A stretch of DNA of 64,000 bases from JBFISM01 sp041608535 (GCA_041608535.1 JBFISM010000004.1:1-64000); one strand, 5' to 3'. Numbered from the stretch's first letter, positions 42,839 through 52,386 are shown. Numbers and translations: made by a program. The notes: a model not told the origin generated them from the letters alone.

Positions 42839-43435
42839 TCAGTCCTCGAGACCGAGCCCCGCCCGCAGCCTGCGGATCCGGCCGGCGTGGTCGGTGTGGT
42901 TCACCGGTGGCAAGGGCTCGGTGGTGTGCACGGGCAGCACGACGAAGTGTGGTCCGGGTTCGGTCAGGAAGCTCGGGAGCCGCACGGCGAAGACTTCGAG
43001 CTGATCGATCCGCTCCACGACACCCCGGCCCGTGGCGCCGCCGCCTTCCACCCCGGCGGCGAGCGCCAGCGCAACGAAGTCTGCGCGCGGGGGCAGCGGC
43101 TGACCACCGGTCAACTCGTAGCTGCGGTTCTCCAGCAGAAACACGACGAGGTTCTCCGGTCCGTAGCGGCCGAGCGTCACCAGCGACCCGAGACTCATGA
43201 GCAGCCCACCGTCGCCTTTCCACACGATCACCTTGCGCTCGGGACGAGCCAGCGCCAGGCCCATGCCGAAGTCGGAGGCGTGACCCATTCCGAAGGCCAG
43301 GAAATCGAAGTCCAGCTCGTGCTGTGACACCAGTGGCCACTGCAATGTCGCCGTCATGGTCATGACGACGATCTCATCGGTGCGCCGTGTGGCCACCGTG
43401 CGAAACAGATCCATTCTCTCCATCGACCTGGTCAC
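42839..43435 (-). CDS. TPP-dependent decarboxylase, cofactor-binding subunit
   Basis: About 198 residues. The TPP/Mg motif GDGGLLMSLGSLVTLGRYGPENLVVFLLEN is near residue 92, matching the C-terminal half of phosphonopyruvate or sulfopyruvate decarboxylases (Ppd, ComE). The start is GTG 43435 (GTGA overlap with the upstream subunit) or ATG 43423. Together with the 43432-43941 subunit it would decarboxylate a 2-oxo acid. Its place in the lig operon suggests a pathway intermediate or an unusual side-chain acid; the substrate is unknown. Confidence 0.8.
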   Translation of the reverse strand: MTRSMERMDLFRTVATRRTDEIVVMTMTATLQWPLVSQHELDFDFLAFGMGHASDFGMGLALARPERKVIVWKGDGGLLMSLGSLVTLGRYGPENLVVFLLENRSYELTGGQPLPPRADFVALALAAGVEGGGATGRGVVERIDQLEVFAVRLPSFLTEPGPHFVVLPVHTTEPLPPVNHTDHAGRIRRLRAGLGLED

Positions 43436-43941
43436 GATCGGAAGGCGTACCCGGTGAGCACCGCCGCGGGATGCGACGTTCGTGCTGCGGTTCGATCCAT
43501 CTCGGCGAGGACCGGCAGATCGGCGTCGCTCATCAGGTGCCAGGCGGGGACACCCCACGCCTCGAGGAGTGGCTCGGTATAGGTGAACGCCGAGTCGATG
43601 GGGCAGTGGCCCGCTGCAGCCCCGGCGTATCCTCGCCAGCCGACCACGAGCCGCAACGGCACCTTGGGCCCAACCCCGCAGCCGCGGAGCGCATCGCCGG
43701 CTTCCATCAGACCCGTGTTCTGGATGATCAGCACGGGCGCCGCACCCCCGGTCCACAGCCCGGCGGCGATGGCGATCGACTCGCCCTCCCGCATGGGGCT
43801 GATCACCCTGATTGCCGGCTCGGTATGGAGCGCCTCGAAGAGGAGCCGGCTCTCGCTGTCGGGGATGATCAGCGCATGGGTGAAACCGAGTTCGCACAGC
43901 GCATCCACCATGGCGCCGGCGCTGACGCCGAGCGTCGTCAC
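43432..43941 (-). CDS. TPP-dependent decarboxylase, pyrimidine-binding subunit
   Basis: 169 residues from GTG 43941 (GTGA overlap with the Ldh-type gene). It contains the PYR-domain pattern LGFTHALIIPDSESRLLFEAL, then MREGESIAIAAGLWTGGAAPVLIIQNTGLMEAGDALRG with the activating Glu. It resembles ComD and the N-terminal half of phosphonopyruvate decarboxylase. Obligate partner of the next gene. Confidence 0.8.
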   Translation of the reverse strand: MTTLGVSAGAMVDALCELGFTHALIIPDSESRLLFEALHTEPAIRVISPMREGESIAIAAGLWTGGAAPVLIIQNTGLMEAGDALRGCGVGPKVPLRLVVGWRGYAGAAAGHCPIDSAFTYTEPLLEAWGVPAWHLMSDADLPVLAEMDRTAARTSHPAAVLTGYAFRS

Positions 43942-45032
43942 AGGTCGAACCCGAGCCCGAGCCGGGCGTCGAGGTCCTGCATCTGGGAGAGCAACGCCGG
44001 GGTCACCGGTATGCCGAACCGTTCGTTCTCCCCGGCAGCCAGGGTTTCCAGCTCTCCGGCGATGTAGATGCGATCGTGGCCCGGCGCCTTTCTGGCCCCA
44101 CGCAACGTGTCGAAGGTCGCGGCCATGTCCCCGGCAACCTCGGCGGGGTTGCGGAAGCCGTCGACCCGAATGGCGCCGAAGAAGTGACCCATCGCCGCCG
44201 AGCCGTCGGCAGTCGCACCGCGGAGACGGGCCTCGAGCGGCGACCCGGCGAGGGCTCCGCACAACAGCTCGACCATGAGCGACAACCCGTAGCCCTTGTG
44301 CCCACCGGTAGTGTCGCCCTCGCCACCGAGGGGAAGCAGAGGGGCGTCGTAGTTGAGCGTTCCGCGGTCGTCGAGCACCGGGGGAGCGCCGCCGCTCGAG
44401 ACCCAACCCGAGGGGAGCGGTCGCGCTTCGCGCAGCGCGGTCTCGATCTTGCCCACCGCCACCGTCGACGTGGCCATGTCGAGCAGGAAGTTCTCCCCCG
44501 GGTTGCCCGGGACGCCCACGGCAAGCGGATTGGTGCCGAGCAGCGACTCGGCACCGAAGGTGGGTGTCACCCGCCGGCCGCTGTTGCCGAGAGCGATGCC
44601 GATCATCCCGGCGTCCATGGCGAGCTCGGCCCAGTACCCGGCATAACCGAAGTGGTTGGATCTCGTCACCGTGGCGAATCCGGCGCCGTACTCCGTTGCG
44701 ATGTCGATGATGTGCTCCATCGCCGTGGCGGCCGCAACCGTGCCGAGACCGTTGGCGGCGTCGATGCTGCACGTCGTCGGCGACAGGCGGCGGACCACCA
44801 TCTCCGGGCTGGGCTCGATCACACCCCGCTCCAGTCGCAACGAGAAGTAGGGGAGTCGGGCGATGCCGTGGCTACGGATGCCGCGCATATCCGCCGACAG
44901 CAGCACTCTGGCGGTGAGCAACGCCTGCTCGTGCTCTACTCCGTGCCTCTCGAACACAGCGGTGCCGAAACGCAAGATCGTCGACTGGTCCAAGCGAATG
45001 GTGCCCTCGGGCAACGGCGTGGATTCGACCAT
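43938..45032 (-). CDS. Malate/L-lactate dehydrogenase-family oxidoreductase
   Basis: 364 residues of the Ldh_2 family, from ATG 45032. Typical segments are RGIRSHGIARLPYFSLRLERG, TVTRSNHFGYAGYWAELAMDAGMIGIALGNS and GGEGDTTGGHKGYGLSLMVELLCGALAG. Enzymes of this fold reduce 2-oxo acids (malate, lactate, ureidoglycolate and others) with NAD(P)H. It starts 2 bases after the pirin stop and overlaps the TPP subunit, so it is firmly part of the operon. A role on a 2-oxo or 2-hydroxy acid of the pathway is inferred. Confidence 0.85.
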   Translation of the reverse strand: MVESTPLPEGTIRLDQSTILRFGTAVFERHGVEHEQALLTARVLLSADMRGIRSHGIARLPYFSLRLERGVIEPSPEMVVRRLSPTTCSIDAANGLGTVAAATAMEHIIDIATEYGAGFATVTRSNHFGYAGYWAELAMDAGMIGIALGNSGRRVTPTFGAESLLGTNPLAVGVPGNPGENFLLDMATSTVAVGKIETALREARPLPSGWVSSGGAPPVLDDRGTLNYDAPLLPLGGEGDTTGGHKGYGLSLMVELLCGALAGSPLEARLRGATADGSAAMGHFFGAIRVDGFRNPAEVAGDMAATFDTLRGARKAPGHDRIYIAGELETLAAGENERFGIPVTPALLSQMQDLDARLGLGFDL

Positions 45033-45034
45033 CG

Positions 45035-45973
45035 TTAGGAAGAACTGATCCAGGGCGGGGTGGGGGCGTCGATTGGCGACAGCGCCGTCGGAACCGGCCC
45101 GAAACGCTCCTCGTTGCGGGCTCTCCAGTCCATCCACGCATCCGTGATCTCTTCTTTGGTTCTGGCGACGAAGTTCCACCACATCGTGATGGGTTCGCCC
45201 AGGGGGCGGCCCCCGAGCAGGAGGTAGCGACCCCACCCGTCGTGGGTGCGGACGATGGCCTGTTCTGGACCGGGTGCGAGGTACGCCAGCGATCCCGGCT
45301 CCACGATCACGTCGTCGACGCTCAACGGTCGATCGACCGGAATCAGGGCGTATTCGAACGCCGCATCGAGCCGGAGAACCATCCGATGCTGCACGCGAAC
45401 ATCGATACCAAGCGCCGGGGAATCCACGGTGGCGGGAGAGATCACGCCACCGAACTCGCCGACGAATACCTGTGCGGAGCCCCACGAGCCGTCCACCACC
45501 GGCAACGCGCCGTAGTGTTCGAAACGCCCGGCGCCATGCCGGGTCGCTTCCGGCTGCGCCAGCCACATCTGCACACCCATGACCCCGCCGTTCGCCGCCT
45601 CGGCGCGTACCTCGAGTCCCTCCTCGGCGTGCGCCACGCCACCACCGGCGGTCATCAGGTTCAGCTCGCCTGGGCGTATCGGCTGCTGCGAGCCCAGCGA
45701 ATCGGTGTGCAGAACGGATCCAGAGAGCAGCCAGGTCACCGTAGCCAGACCGATGTGGGGATGGGGCCCGATCTCGATCGGCGGGGGCGCCGCGATGTCC
45801 TGTGGTGTGATCAGATCGGCGAAACACCACGGCCCGATTGCCCGGCGTTGCTTGGTAGGGAGCACCCGGGCTATCGCCACGCGGCCGATGCTGGTCTTGC
45901 GACCCTCCTTGACCTCGATGGTGGACGCACCCAGGGAGTCGGTGTGCTCGAAGTGCTCGACCGGTCCACTCAT
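45035..45973 (-). CDS. Pirin-family cupin protein
   Basis: 312 residues. The first cupin domain has the metal motif GPHPHIGLATVTWLLSGSVLHTDSLG and then MTAGGGVAHAEEG, giving His, His, His and Glu ligands. The C-terminal cupin is typical of pirins. Pirins can act as quercetinase-like dioxygenases or as redox-sensitive regulators. It is first in the operon leading to ligU and ligI2. A dedicated role is unproven. Confidence 0.85.
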   Translation of the reverse strand: MSGPVEHFEHTDSLGASTIEVKEGRKTSIGRVAIARVLPTKQRRAIGPWCFADLITPQDIAAPPPIEIGPHPHIGLATVTWLLSGSVLHTDSLGSQQPIRPGELNLMTAGGGVAHAEEGLEVRAEAANGGVMGVQMWLAQPEATRHGAGRFEHYGALPVVDGSWGSAQVFVGEFGGVISPATVDSPALGIDVRVQHRMVLRLDAAFEYALIPVDRPLSVDDVIVEPGSLAYLAPGPEQAIVRTHDGWGRYLLLGGRPLGEPITMWWNFVARTKEEITDAWMDWRARNEERFGPVPTALSPIDAPTPPWISSS

Positions 45974-46053
45974 GAAGACACGGTATCGCGATGCGGAGCT
46001 CGGTGCCGCGCATAGTATGCGCGCAACGTACCCCGGCGAGAAGGCGGGATCCG

Positions 46054-47046
46054 ATGGCCGCGATGATCGAGGCGACCGGTCTGGTGAAACACTACGGCGC
46101 CGTGGTTGCGCTCGATGGGATCGATCTCGCCGTCGACCGAGGCAAGGTCGTCGGCCTGCTGGGACCCAATGGTGCCGGGAAGACGACTGCCGTATCGATC
46201 CTCACCACGCTGGTGCGGCCCGACGCAGGCACGGCCCGCGTCGCCGGCGCAGACGTGATCGATCAACCCGGCGAGGTGCGCAAACGGATTGGGCTCTCCG
46301 GGCAATACGCCGCAGTCGACGAGCATCTCACCGGACGCGAGAACCTGGAGATGATCGGCAGGTTGCACCGGCTCGGCAAGGATCCATCACGCAGACGTGC
46401 CCGCGAGCTGCTGCAGCGGTTCGACCTAGTCGACGCTGCCAACCGCCCCGTGAAGACGTACTCCGGTGGGATGCGACGGCGGCTCGACCTGGCGGGCGCG
46501 CTGGTTGCCGAGTCGCCGGTGCTGTTCCTCGACGAGCCGACCACAGGGCTCGATCCGCGTAGCCGCACGGAGTTGTGGACGATCATCCGCAACCTCGTAC
46601 AACGGGGCACCACGCTGCTGTTGACGACGCAGTACCTCGAAGAGGCGGACCAGCTGGCCGACGAGATCGTCGTCATCGACCACGGACGGATCATTGCCCA
46701 GGGCACCTCGGACGAGTTGAAGTCCATGGTGGGCGGGGAGCGCATCGAGGTGACCATGGATGAGCCCGATTCGCTGGATGGGGCTCGGATCGTGCTGGAG
46801 TCGCACGCCGTCGGCGAGGTGCAAACAGAGGAGCGACTCCGCAAGCTGATCGCCCCGATCAGTGGTGGCGCCGCCGTGCTGACTGCGGTGCTACGCGGGC
46901 TCGATGCGGCCGGGCTGGCGATCAGCGATGTGAGTCTGCGCCGTCCGACGCTGGACGACGTGTTCCTGACGCTCACCGGGCACCACGCCGAGCCCACGGC
47001 GGATGAGATGGCGACCGAGCTGGAGCCGACAGGAGCGATGTCATGA
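46054..47046 (+). CDS. DrrA-type ABC exporter ATPase
   Basis: 330 residues from ATG 46054. Walker A is GPNGAGKTT, the signature YSGGMRRRLDLAGALVA, Walker B VLFLDEPTTGLDP, and the H-loop TTQYLEEADQLAD. The C-terminal DrrA-type domain is present (VSLRRPTLDDVFLTLTGH). It powers export of a hydrophobic compound with the permease that overlaps it (ATGA). The daunorubicin-type name reflects family only. Confidence 0.92.
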   Translation: MAAMIEATGLVKHYGAVVALDGIDLAVDRGKVVGLLGPNGAGKTTAVSILTTLVRPDAGTARVAGADVIDQPGEVRKRIGLSGQYAAVDEHLTGRENLEMIGRLHRLGKDPSRRRARELLQRFDLVDAANRPVKTYSGGMRRRLDLAGALVAESPVLFLDEPTTGLDPRSRTELWTIIRNLVQRGTTLLLTTQYLEEADQLADEIVVIDHGRIIAQGTSDELKSMVGGERIEVTMDEPDSLDGARIVLESHAVGEVQTEERLRKLIAPISGGAAVLTAVLRGLDAAGLAISDVSLRRPTLDDVFLTLTGHHAEPTADEMATELEPTGAMS

Positions 47047-47849
47047 CCGAGATGCTCGCCTCGCTCGGCGACGCGGCGGTGATCGCCAAGCGCAACGTCA
47101 TCAAGATCAAACGAGTGCCCGAGGTCCTCGTTTTCGTGTTGATCTCGCCGATTCTGTTCGTGCTGCTGTTCGCCTACGTGTTCGGCAGCGCCATCCAGAT
47201 TCCGGGCGGGTCCTACCGCGAGTTCCTCATCGCCGGCATCTTCGCCCAGACGGTGGTGTTCGGCGCCACCTTCACCGGAGCCGGGCTCGCCGAAGACATG
47301 CAGAAAGGCATCATCGACCGCTTCCGCTCGCTGCCGATGTCGCGCTCCGCGGTGGTGGTGGGGCGCACCGCCAGCGACGTCATCTACACCGTGCTGTCGC
47401 TGCTCATCATGGGTGGAACCGGGCTCATCGTCGGGTGGCGGATTCGCAGCGGTGTCGTCGATGCGCTCATCGGCTTCGTCTTGTTGCTGTTGTTCGCGTA
47501 TGCCTTCTCGTGGGTGATGGCCTACGTCGGTCTGCTGGTGCCCAGCGTCGAAGTCATCAACAACGCATCGTTCATCGTGATCTTTCCGCTCACGTTCATC
47601 GCCAACACGTTCGTGCCGAGCGAGAACCTTCCCGGACCGCTCCGGACGTTTGCCGAGTGGAATCCGGTGAGCGCGGTCACCCAGGCGACTCGGGAGCTGT
47701 TCGGCAACATCCCGCCGGGAACGCCGCCACCCGATGTGTGGCCTCTGGCCAATCCGGTCTGGTACACGCTCATCTGGATAGTCGTGATCATCGCCGTCTT
47801 CGCACCGTTGGCGGTGGCGAGGTACCGCAAGGCGAAGCAGCGCGCCTGA
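47043..47849 (+). CDS. DrrB-type ABC-2 exporter permease
   Basis: 268 residues, about six membrane helices. ABC-2 motifs are IKRVPEVLVFVLISPILFVLLFAYVFG, FTGAGLAEDMQKGIIDRFRSLPMSRSAVVVGR and the C-terminal NPVSAVTQATRELFG. Partner of the overlapping ATPase. Confidence 0.92.
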   Translation: MTEMLASLGDAAVIAKRNVIKIKRVPEVLVFVLISPILFVLLFAYVFGSAIQIPGGSYREFLIAGIFAQTVVFGATFTGAGLAEDMQKGIIDRFRSLPMSRSAVVVGRTASDVIYTVLSLLIMGGTGLIVGWRIRSGVVDALIGFVLLLLFAYAFSWVMAYVGLLVPSVEVINNASFIVIFPLTFIANTFVPSENLPGPLRTFAEWNPVSAVTQATRELFGNIPPGTPPPDVWPLANPVWYTLIWIVVIIAVFAPLAVARYRKAKQRA

Positions 47850-47882
47850 CCGACCCCCACGGCAGATTGGGGGAGGTCCCCG

Positions 47883-49925
47883 ATGGTGGCGGTTCCGGCG
47901 CTGCGAGACAGTGGATGGGTGATCGAAGAACGTCTCACCCAGCTCGAACGTCGCATCACCCGCCTGGAACGTCATGCGGGTTTCGCGGTAGAGCCCGCCC
48001 CGCATCCCGTTCCGGACGAGGATTCGCCCCCCGCCCCGATGGCGCCGCCGCATGCGGTTGCGGCGCCGGTCACGGTGGAGCGGGTCAAGCTCAGCATCAG
48101 CACCAGCGAGGCGGTGTTGAAGTGGGCGGGCATCGCTCTCGTCGTGCTGGCGGCGGCGTTTGCGCTCGGTCTCGCCGTCGAACGTGGTTGGGTGACACCC
48201 ACGGTGCGGCTCTTGGCCTCGGGAGTGGTCGCCGCCGGTCTGTTCCTCGCCGGTCAGCGGATCCGGGGGCGGCGCCGCGTGTTCGCCGATACGTTGCAGG
48301 GAGCGGGCTTCGTTGTCGCCTATCTCACTGCGCTCGGTGCTCTCGTGATGGGAGTGGTCGGCGGCGGAACCGGGTTCGTCGCCATGATCACGGTCACTCT
48401 CGCCGCGCTGCTGGCTGCGGCCTCGCTCGACTCACCGCCCATCGCCGTGCTCGCCGTTCTCGGCGGTCTGGCAACGCCGCTGCTGCTCGAGTCCGGTATC
48501 GACGACCCCGTGATTCTCGGGTGGTATGTACCACTCATGACGGTGGCCGGATTGGCGGTGTTTGCCTGGACCGGCTGGCGCAGCGTCGCCGTGTCGACGG
48601 CCGGAGCATCGTGGGTCCTGCTCGTGGCGCTCCTCGATCACAGCCAGCGTCCGTTTGTTGCGGTTGCGGTCATCGCCGTCGGTGCATTGGTGTGGCTGGT
48701 CCCGTTGCTGCGCACTGTGCTGGAGACACGTGACCGGCTGGCGATCCGTAGCTCCCATGTGATGGAGGAGAGGCTCGCACCGTTCCTCAGTCGCACCACC
48801 GAACGGCTCATCCACACCGCTCCCATCGTCACACTGCTGTTGCTGGTCCCCGTGCTCGATCTCTCCCGAGGCCAATGGAGCGCCGTGGTGGCAGGCACCG
48901 GAGCGCTGTTCGCCTGCGTCGCTGCCGCGCTGGCTCGGCCCGGCTTGCGAGATCAGGCGTTCGTCCATGTCACCGTGGCCGCGATGTTGCTGGCCGTCGG
49001 TGTCGCCATCGCCCTGGAAGGCGACGTGCTGCTGGTGGCGCTGGCCCTCCAGGTCGCGGTCCTCGTCGTCGTCGGGGAACGGCTCGACCATCGGCCGATG
49101 CGGTGGCAGGCCCTCGTCACGCTGGCGATCGCACTGGTCGCCGTGATCGCCCGTGCGGCCGATCGAGGGCCGGTCGGACCGGTGGAGACCGCCGAGTGGG
49201 TGGCAGAGGCCACGGTGCTCGGCGTTGCCGCCTGGCGGGCGATCGCCGATCGCCGTGCGGAGGTGCGGTCGCTGCTGTCTTTCTCGGCGCACATGGTCGC
49301 TGTGGGTTGGTTGCTTTCGGTGCTGAGCGAGCCGGGCCTGGTGGTGGCCGCGGTCGGGCTCTATGCGCTGACCCGCCTCGTCGAATTCGCCGAGATGGGG
49401 GATTTCCAGCTGAGCAACCGGATCCATGCCGCCGCGCTGGTGATTGGCGTGTGGTGGTTTGGCAGCGCCCAGTATGCGGAGCTTCTCGACTCCGACGTGG
49501 TGCGCGTGGGCGTGTGGGCTGTGGCGCCGGTGACATTTGCGGTCTGGGCCTGGCTCGACCGGCGCACCCGGGGCGATGCGATCGCGGCGTATGCAGCGGT
49601 GCTGGGGTGGATCGTGCTCGCCGCCGGCACGAGCGACGCCTGGATCACGACGGGGTGGGTCGTCGTCGGGCTGGCGGCACTCGCCGCCGGAGTGCGGACC
49701 TCGCTGAGCCAGGTGCAGGTCGCCGGTTGGTCGACGCTCGGTCTCGCGACCACCAAGCTCCTGCTCCACGATCTCGAGTCGACCGATCCGCTGGTGCGTA
49801 TCGCGCTTTTCTTCGGCATCGGGCTGGCGTTTCTCGCACTGGCCTACCTGCTCCCGACGCGCATCGCACCCGGTGACAGCCGCCCGGAGTCACCGGTGGT
49901 GGCTCCCCATTCCGGTGCTCAGTGA
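47883..49925 (+). CDS. DUF2339-family multi-helix membrane protein
   Basis: 680 residues from ATG 47883. The N-terminus holds a short coiled coil (EERLTQLERRITRLERHAG, about 16-34) and a Pro-rich linker. About 18-20 membrane helices then fill residues 80-665, beginning KWAGIALVVLAAAFALGLAVERGWVTP. This architecture is that of DUF2339 proteins, whose function is unknown; a role in envelope maintenance has been suggested for some. It follows the exporter pair after 33 bases, possibly co-transcribed. Confidence 0.8.
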   Translation: MVAVPALRDSGWVIEERLTQLERRITRLERHAGFAVEPAPHPVPDEDSPPAPMAPPHAVAAPVTVERVKLSISTSEAVLKWAGIALVVLAAAFALGLAVERGWVTPTVRLLASGVVAAGLFLAGQRIRGRRRVFADTLQGAGFVVAYLTALGALVMGVVGGGTGFVAMITVTLAALLAAASLDSPPIAVLAVLGGLATPLLLESGIDDPVILGWYVPLMTVAGLAVFAWTGWRSVAVSTAGASWVLLVALLDHSQRPFVAVAVIAVGALVWLVPLLRTVLETRDRLAIRSSHVMEERLAPFLSRTTERLIHTAPIVTLLLLVPVLDLSRGQWSAVVAGTGALFACVAAALARPGLRDQAFVHVTVAAMLLAVGVAIALEGDVLLVALALQVAVLVVVGERLDHRPMRWQALVTLAIALVAVIARAADRGPVGPVETAEWVAEATVLGVAAWRAIADRRAEVRSLLSFSAHMVAVGWLLSVLSEPGLVVAAVGLYALTRLVEFAEMGDFQLSNRIHAAALVIGVWWFGSAQYAELLDSDVVRVGVWAVAPVTFAVWAWLDRRTRGDAIAAYAAVLGWIVLAAGTSDAWITTGWVVVGLAALAAGVRTSLSQVQVAGWSTLGLATTKLLLHDLESTDPLVRIALFFGIGLAFLALAYLLPTRIAPGDSRPESPVVAPHSGAQ

Positions 49926-49976
49926 TCAGCTCGGCCGGCCGGGTATCTTCCTGGCTGGCAACACAGGGGAGCAGGC

Positions 49977-51197
49977 ATGGTGAGCTGGGTGGTGGCGGAC
50001 GGCGGGGGCAGCGGGTATGGGTTGAACCACCTCCCCTACGGGGTGTTCTCCGCGTCCCCGGGCGCGCAAAGGCTCGGGGTGCGCATCGGTGACATGGTCT
50101 TCGATCTCGGGTCTGCGCACGAGGCGGGTCTGCTCCCCGAGGAATGCGCCGCCCCGTCGCTGAATCCGCTACTGGCTGCCGGCCGCACCCGGTGGGCGGA
50201 GGTGCGCGCGATTCTCACGGAGCTGCTCGGTGACGAGACCCACCGTGACGCCGTCGCCCCAATGCTCGTCCCGGTGGATGACGTGGCGTTGCACCTCCCG
50301 TTCCAGCCGGGCGACTGGGTGGATTTCTATTCATCCGAGCAACATGCCCGCAACATCGGTGCGTTGTTCCGGCCCGACGCACCTGACATCATGCCCAACT
50401 GGCGACACATGCCCATCGGTTACCACGGGCGCGCCGGGACGGTCGTGGTCAGCGGCACACCGGTGCGGCGCCCCCATGGGCAGCGGTTGCAGGACGGCGC
50501 CGTCGTCTTCGGACCGAGCGCACGGTTGGATATCGAGCTGGAGATGGGGTTCGTGGTCGGGCCGGCAAGTGAGCTCGGCCGGCCCGTGCCGATCACGGCC
50601 GCCGCTGACTACATCTTCGGAATGTGTCTGGTGAACGACTGGAGCGCCCGAGACATCCAAGCGTGGGAATACCAGCCGCTCGGGCCGTTTCTCGGCAAGT
50701 CCTTCGCCACGTCGACGGCGGCTTGGGTCACGCCGCTGGCGGCGCTCGAGCCCTTCCGGGTGCAGCAGCCACCGCAGCAGCCGGAGCCGCTTCGGTATCT
50801 GCGCAGTGACGAGCCCTGGGGGTTCGACATCGACCTCACCGTCTCTCTCCAGAGCGAAGCCATGCGAGCCATTGGTGTGGAGCCTGAGTCGATCGCCGCG
50901 ACGAACTTCCGGCACATGTACTGGACGGCGGCCCAGCAGCTCGCCCATCTCACCGTGAGCGGTGCGGCACTGCGCACCGGTGATTTCTTCGGGTCGGGCA
51001 CGATCTCGGGATCCGAGCGCGGCGAATACGGCAGTCTTCTCGAACTGTCCTGGGGTGGAACGGAGCCCATCGAGCTGCCGGACGGGTCCACTCGCACGTT
51101 CCTCGAGAACGGAGACGAGGTGACTCTGGGCGGATCGGCGGGCCGCGGAGATGATCGCCTCGAGTTGGGCGACGTGGCCGGCCGTATCGTCGGCTGA
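49977..51197 (+). CDS. fahA: Fumarylacetoacetase
   Basis: 406 residues. N-terminal SH3-like part, then the FAH catalytic domain: DWVDFYSSEQHARNIGALFRP, NWRHMPIGYHGRAGTVVVSGTPVRRPHGQ, LDIELEMGFVVG and CLVNDWSARDIQAWEYQPLGPFLGKSFATS. The metal ligands Asp, Glu, Glu and Asp and the catalytic His (YHGRAG) are present. It hydrolyses fumarylacetoacetate to fumarate and acetoacetate, the last step of tyrosine and homogentisate breakdown. HmgA is four genes along on the same strand; the maleylacetoacetate isomerase is not in the window. Confidence 0.93.
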   Translation: MVSWVVADGGGSGYGLNHLPYGVFSASPGAQRLGVRIGDMVFDLGSAHEAGLLPEECAAPSLNPLLAAGRTRWAEVRAILTELLGDETHRDAVAPMLVPVDDVALHLPFQPGDWVDFYSSEQHARNIGALFRPDAPDIMPNWRHMPIGYHGRAGTVVVSGTPVRRPHGQRLQDGAVVFGPSARLDIELEMGFVVGPASELGRPVPITAAADYIFGMCLVNDWSARDIQAWEYQPLGPFLGKSFATSTAAWVTPLAALEPFRVQQPPQQPEPLRYLRSDEPWGFDIDLTVSLQSEAMRAIGVEPESIAATNFRHMYWTAAQQLAHLTVSGAALRTGDFFGSGTISGSERGEYGSLLELSWGGTEPIELPDGSTRTFLENGDEVTLGGSAGRGDDRLELGDVAGRIVG

Positions 51198-51295
51198 CCC
51201 ACACCGATTCCTGCGGCAGCGGAGCCGAGTACCGTGGCCGCCATGAGAATGTTCACACGGGAGTGGGCTCACGCGACTCGGGAGGACAAGTGGTG

Positions 51296-51826
51296 ATGGA
51301 CGCCTGGAACGCCGTGACGGCCCGCCGCCAGGTGCGGAGCTTCACCGACGAGACGATCGCCGATGACGTGCTGCACCGAATCCTCGAAGCGGGACGGCGC
51401 GCTCCTTCGTCGCGTAACAGCCAGCCTTGGGATCTCGTCGTGGTGCGAGATCGCGAGCAACTCGAACGCCTGTCCGGCGTGTGGCGCGGTGCCTCGTGGA
51501 TCACCGGGTCGGCCGCCACCGTGGCCATCGTGCTGCCCGTCGGCGACGACGAACGTTCTCGCACGATGATGCGGTTCGATGCCGGGCAACTCGCCGTGCA
51601 GATGATGATCGCCGCTGCGGGGTTCGGGATCGGCAGCGGGCAGACCGCCTGCGAGGATCAACCGTTGGCGCGCGAGGTGCTGGGTCTCCCCGCCGACCGG
51701 GAATGTGCGTCGCTCATCGCCCTCGGATATCCCGCAGATCGGCCATTGCGGCCGATCTCGAAGCCGAGCCGCCGTGCGTTCGAAGACGTTGTCCACTTCG
51801 ACCAGTGGCAGGGGATGGAGACATGA
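51296..51826 (+). CDS. Nitroreductase-family FMN oxidoreductase
   Basis: 176 residues from ATG 51296; GTG starts at 51290 and 51293 lie closer to the GGAGG site. FMN-binding motifs are AVTARRQVRSFTDETI, EAGRRAPSSRNSQPWDLVVV and the C-terminal GYPADRPLRPISKPSRR. It reduces nitro, quinone or similar groups. It overlaps the next VOC gene by 4 bases and sits between fahA and hmgA, so it may process a quinone or nitroaromatic entering this route; that is inference. Confidence 0.85.
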   Translation: MDAWNAVTARRQVRSFTDETIADDVLHRILEAGRRAPSSRNSQPWDLVVVRDREQLERLSGVWRGASWITGSAATVAIVLPVGDDERSRTMMRFDAGQLAVQMMIAAAGFGIGSGQTACEDQPLAREVLGLPADRECASLIALGYPADRPLRPISKPSRRAFEDVVHFDQWQGMET

Positions 51827-52335
51827 CCGGTATCCGCCGGCTCAATCACGCCGTACTCTTCGTCTCGGATCTGGAGCGCGCCCTCGAGTTCTACCAGGAG
51901 GTGCTGGGGTTTCGCCTGGTGGTCCGGGAGCCGCGGGCCAACGTCGCCTTCCTGCGGGCGGCCGACTCCGGCAACCACCACGACCTCGGACTCTTTGGTC
52001 TCGGCGCAGGAGCCCGGCGCCACCAGCGTGGTCAGACCGGGCTGTATCACCTGGCGTGGCAGGTCGACACCATCGATCAACTGGCGGCGATGCGGCAGAA
52101 GCTCATCGATTCCGGCGGCTACGTCGGCGAGTCCTCCCACGGGGCCACCAAGAGCCTCTATGCGGCGGATCCCGACGGCAACGAGTTCGAGGTCATGTGG
52201 ATGCTGCCGCAAGACGCGTGGGGAGAGTACGCCGATGCCGCCCCGATCGAGCGGCTCGACCTCGCCGCCGAGCTGGAGCGCTGGTCGGGCGTGGGCACCG
52301 CAGATGAGCTCGGCGCCCGGCCGGCTCCGCTCTGA
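51823..52335 (+). CDS. VOC-family extradiol-dioxygenase-like protein
   Basis: 170 residues from ATG 51823. The N-terminus is GIRRLNHAVLFVSDLERALEFYQEVLGFRLV. The second module has GLYHLAWQVDTIDQLAAM and DPDGNEFEVMWM. Candidate metal ligands are His in RLNHAVLF, His in GLYHLAW and Glu in NEFEVMW, the catechol 2,3-dioxygenase arrangement. Real dioxygenase activity is possible. It is coupled to the nitroreductase (ATGA) and precedes hmgA by 51 bases. Confidence 0.82.
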   Translation: MTGIRRLNHAVLFVSDLERALEFYQEVLGFRLVVREPRANVAFLRAADSGNHHDLGLFGLGAGARRHQRGQTGLYHLAWQVDTIDQLAAMRQKLIDSGGYVGESSHGATKSLYAADPDGNEFEVMWMLPQDAWGEYADAAPIERLDLAAELERWSGVGTADELGARPAPL

Positions 52336-52386
52336 GGCGTCTTCCCTGACCGGCTAACTTCGGCTTCTCAGCCAACGGAGGAGCCG

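Noticed and set aside
43938..46013. Very long upstream extension of the Ldh-type gene
   Set aside because: The extension covers the pirin gene in another frame. The Ldh family N-terminus and the 2-base gap after the pirin stop support ATG 45032.
46263..48053. 596-residue minus-strand open frame opposite the ABC exporter
   Set aside because: The plus strand holds Walker motifs and membrane helices in the correct frames; the antisense product has no recognisable domain.
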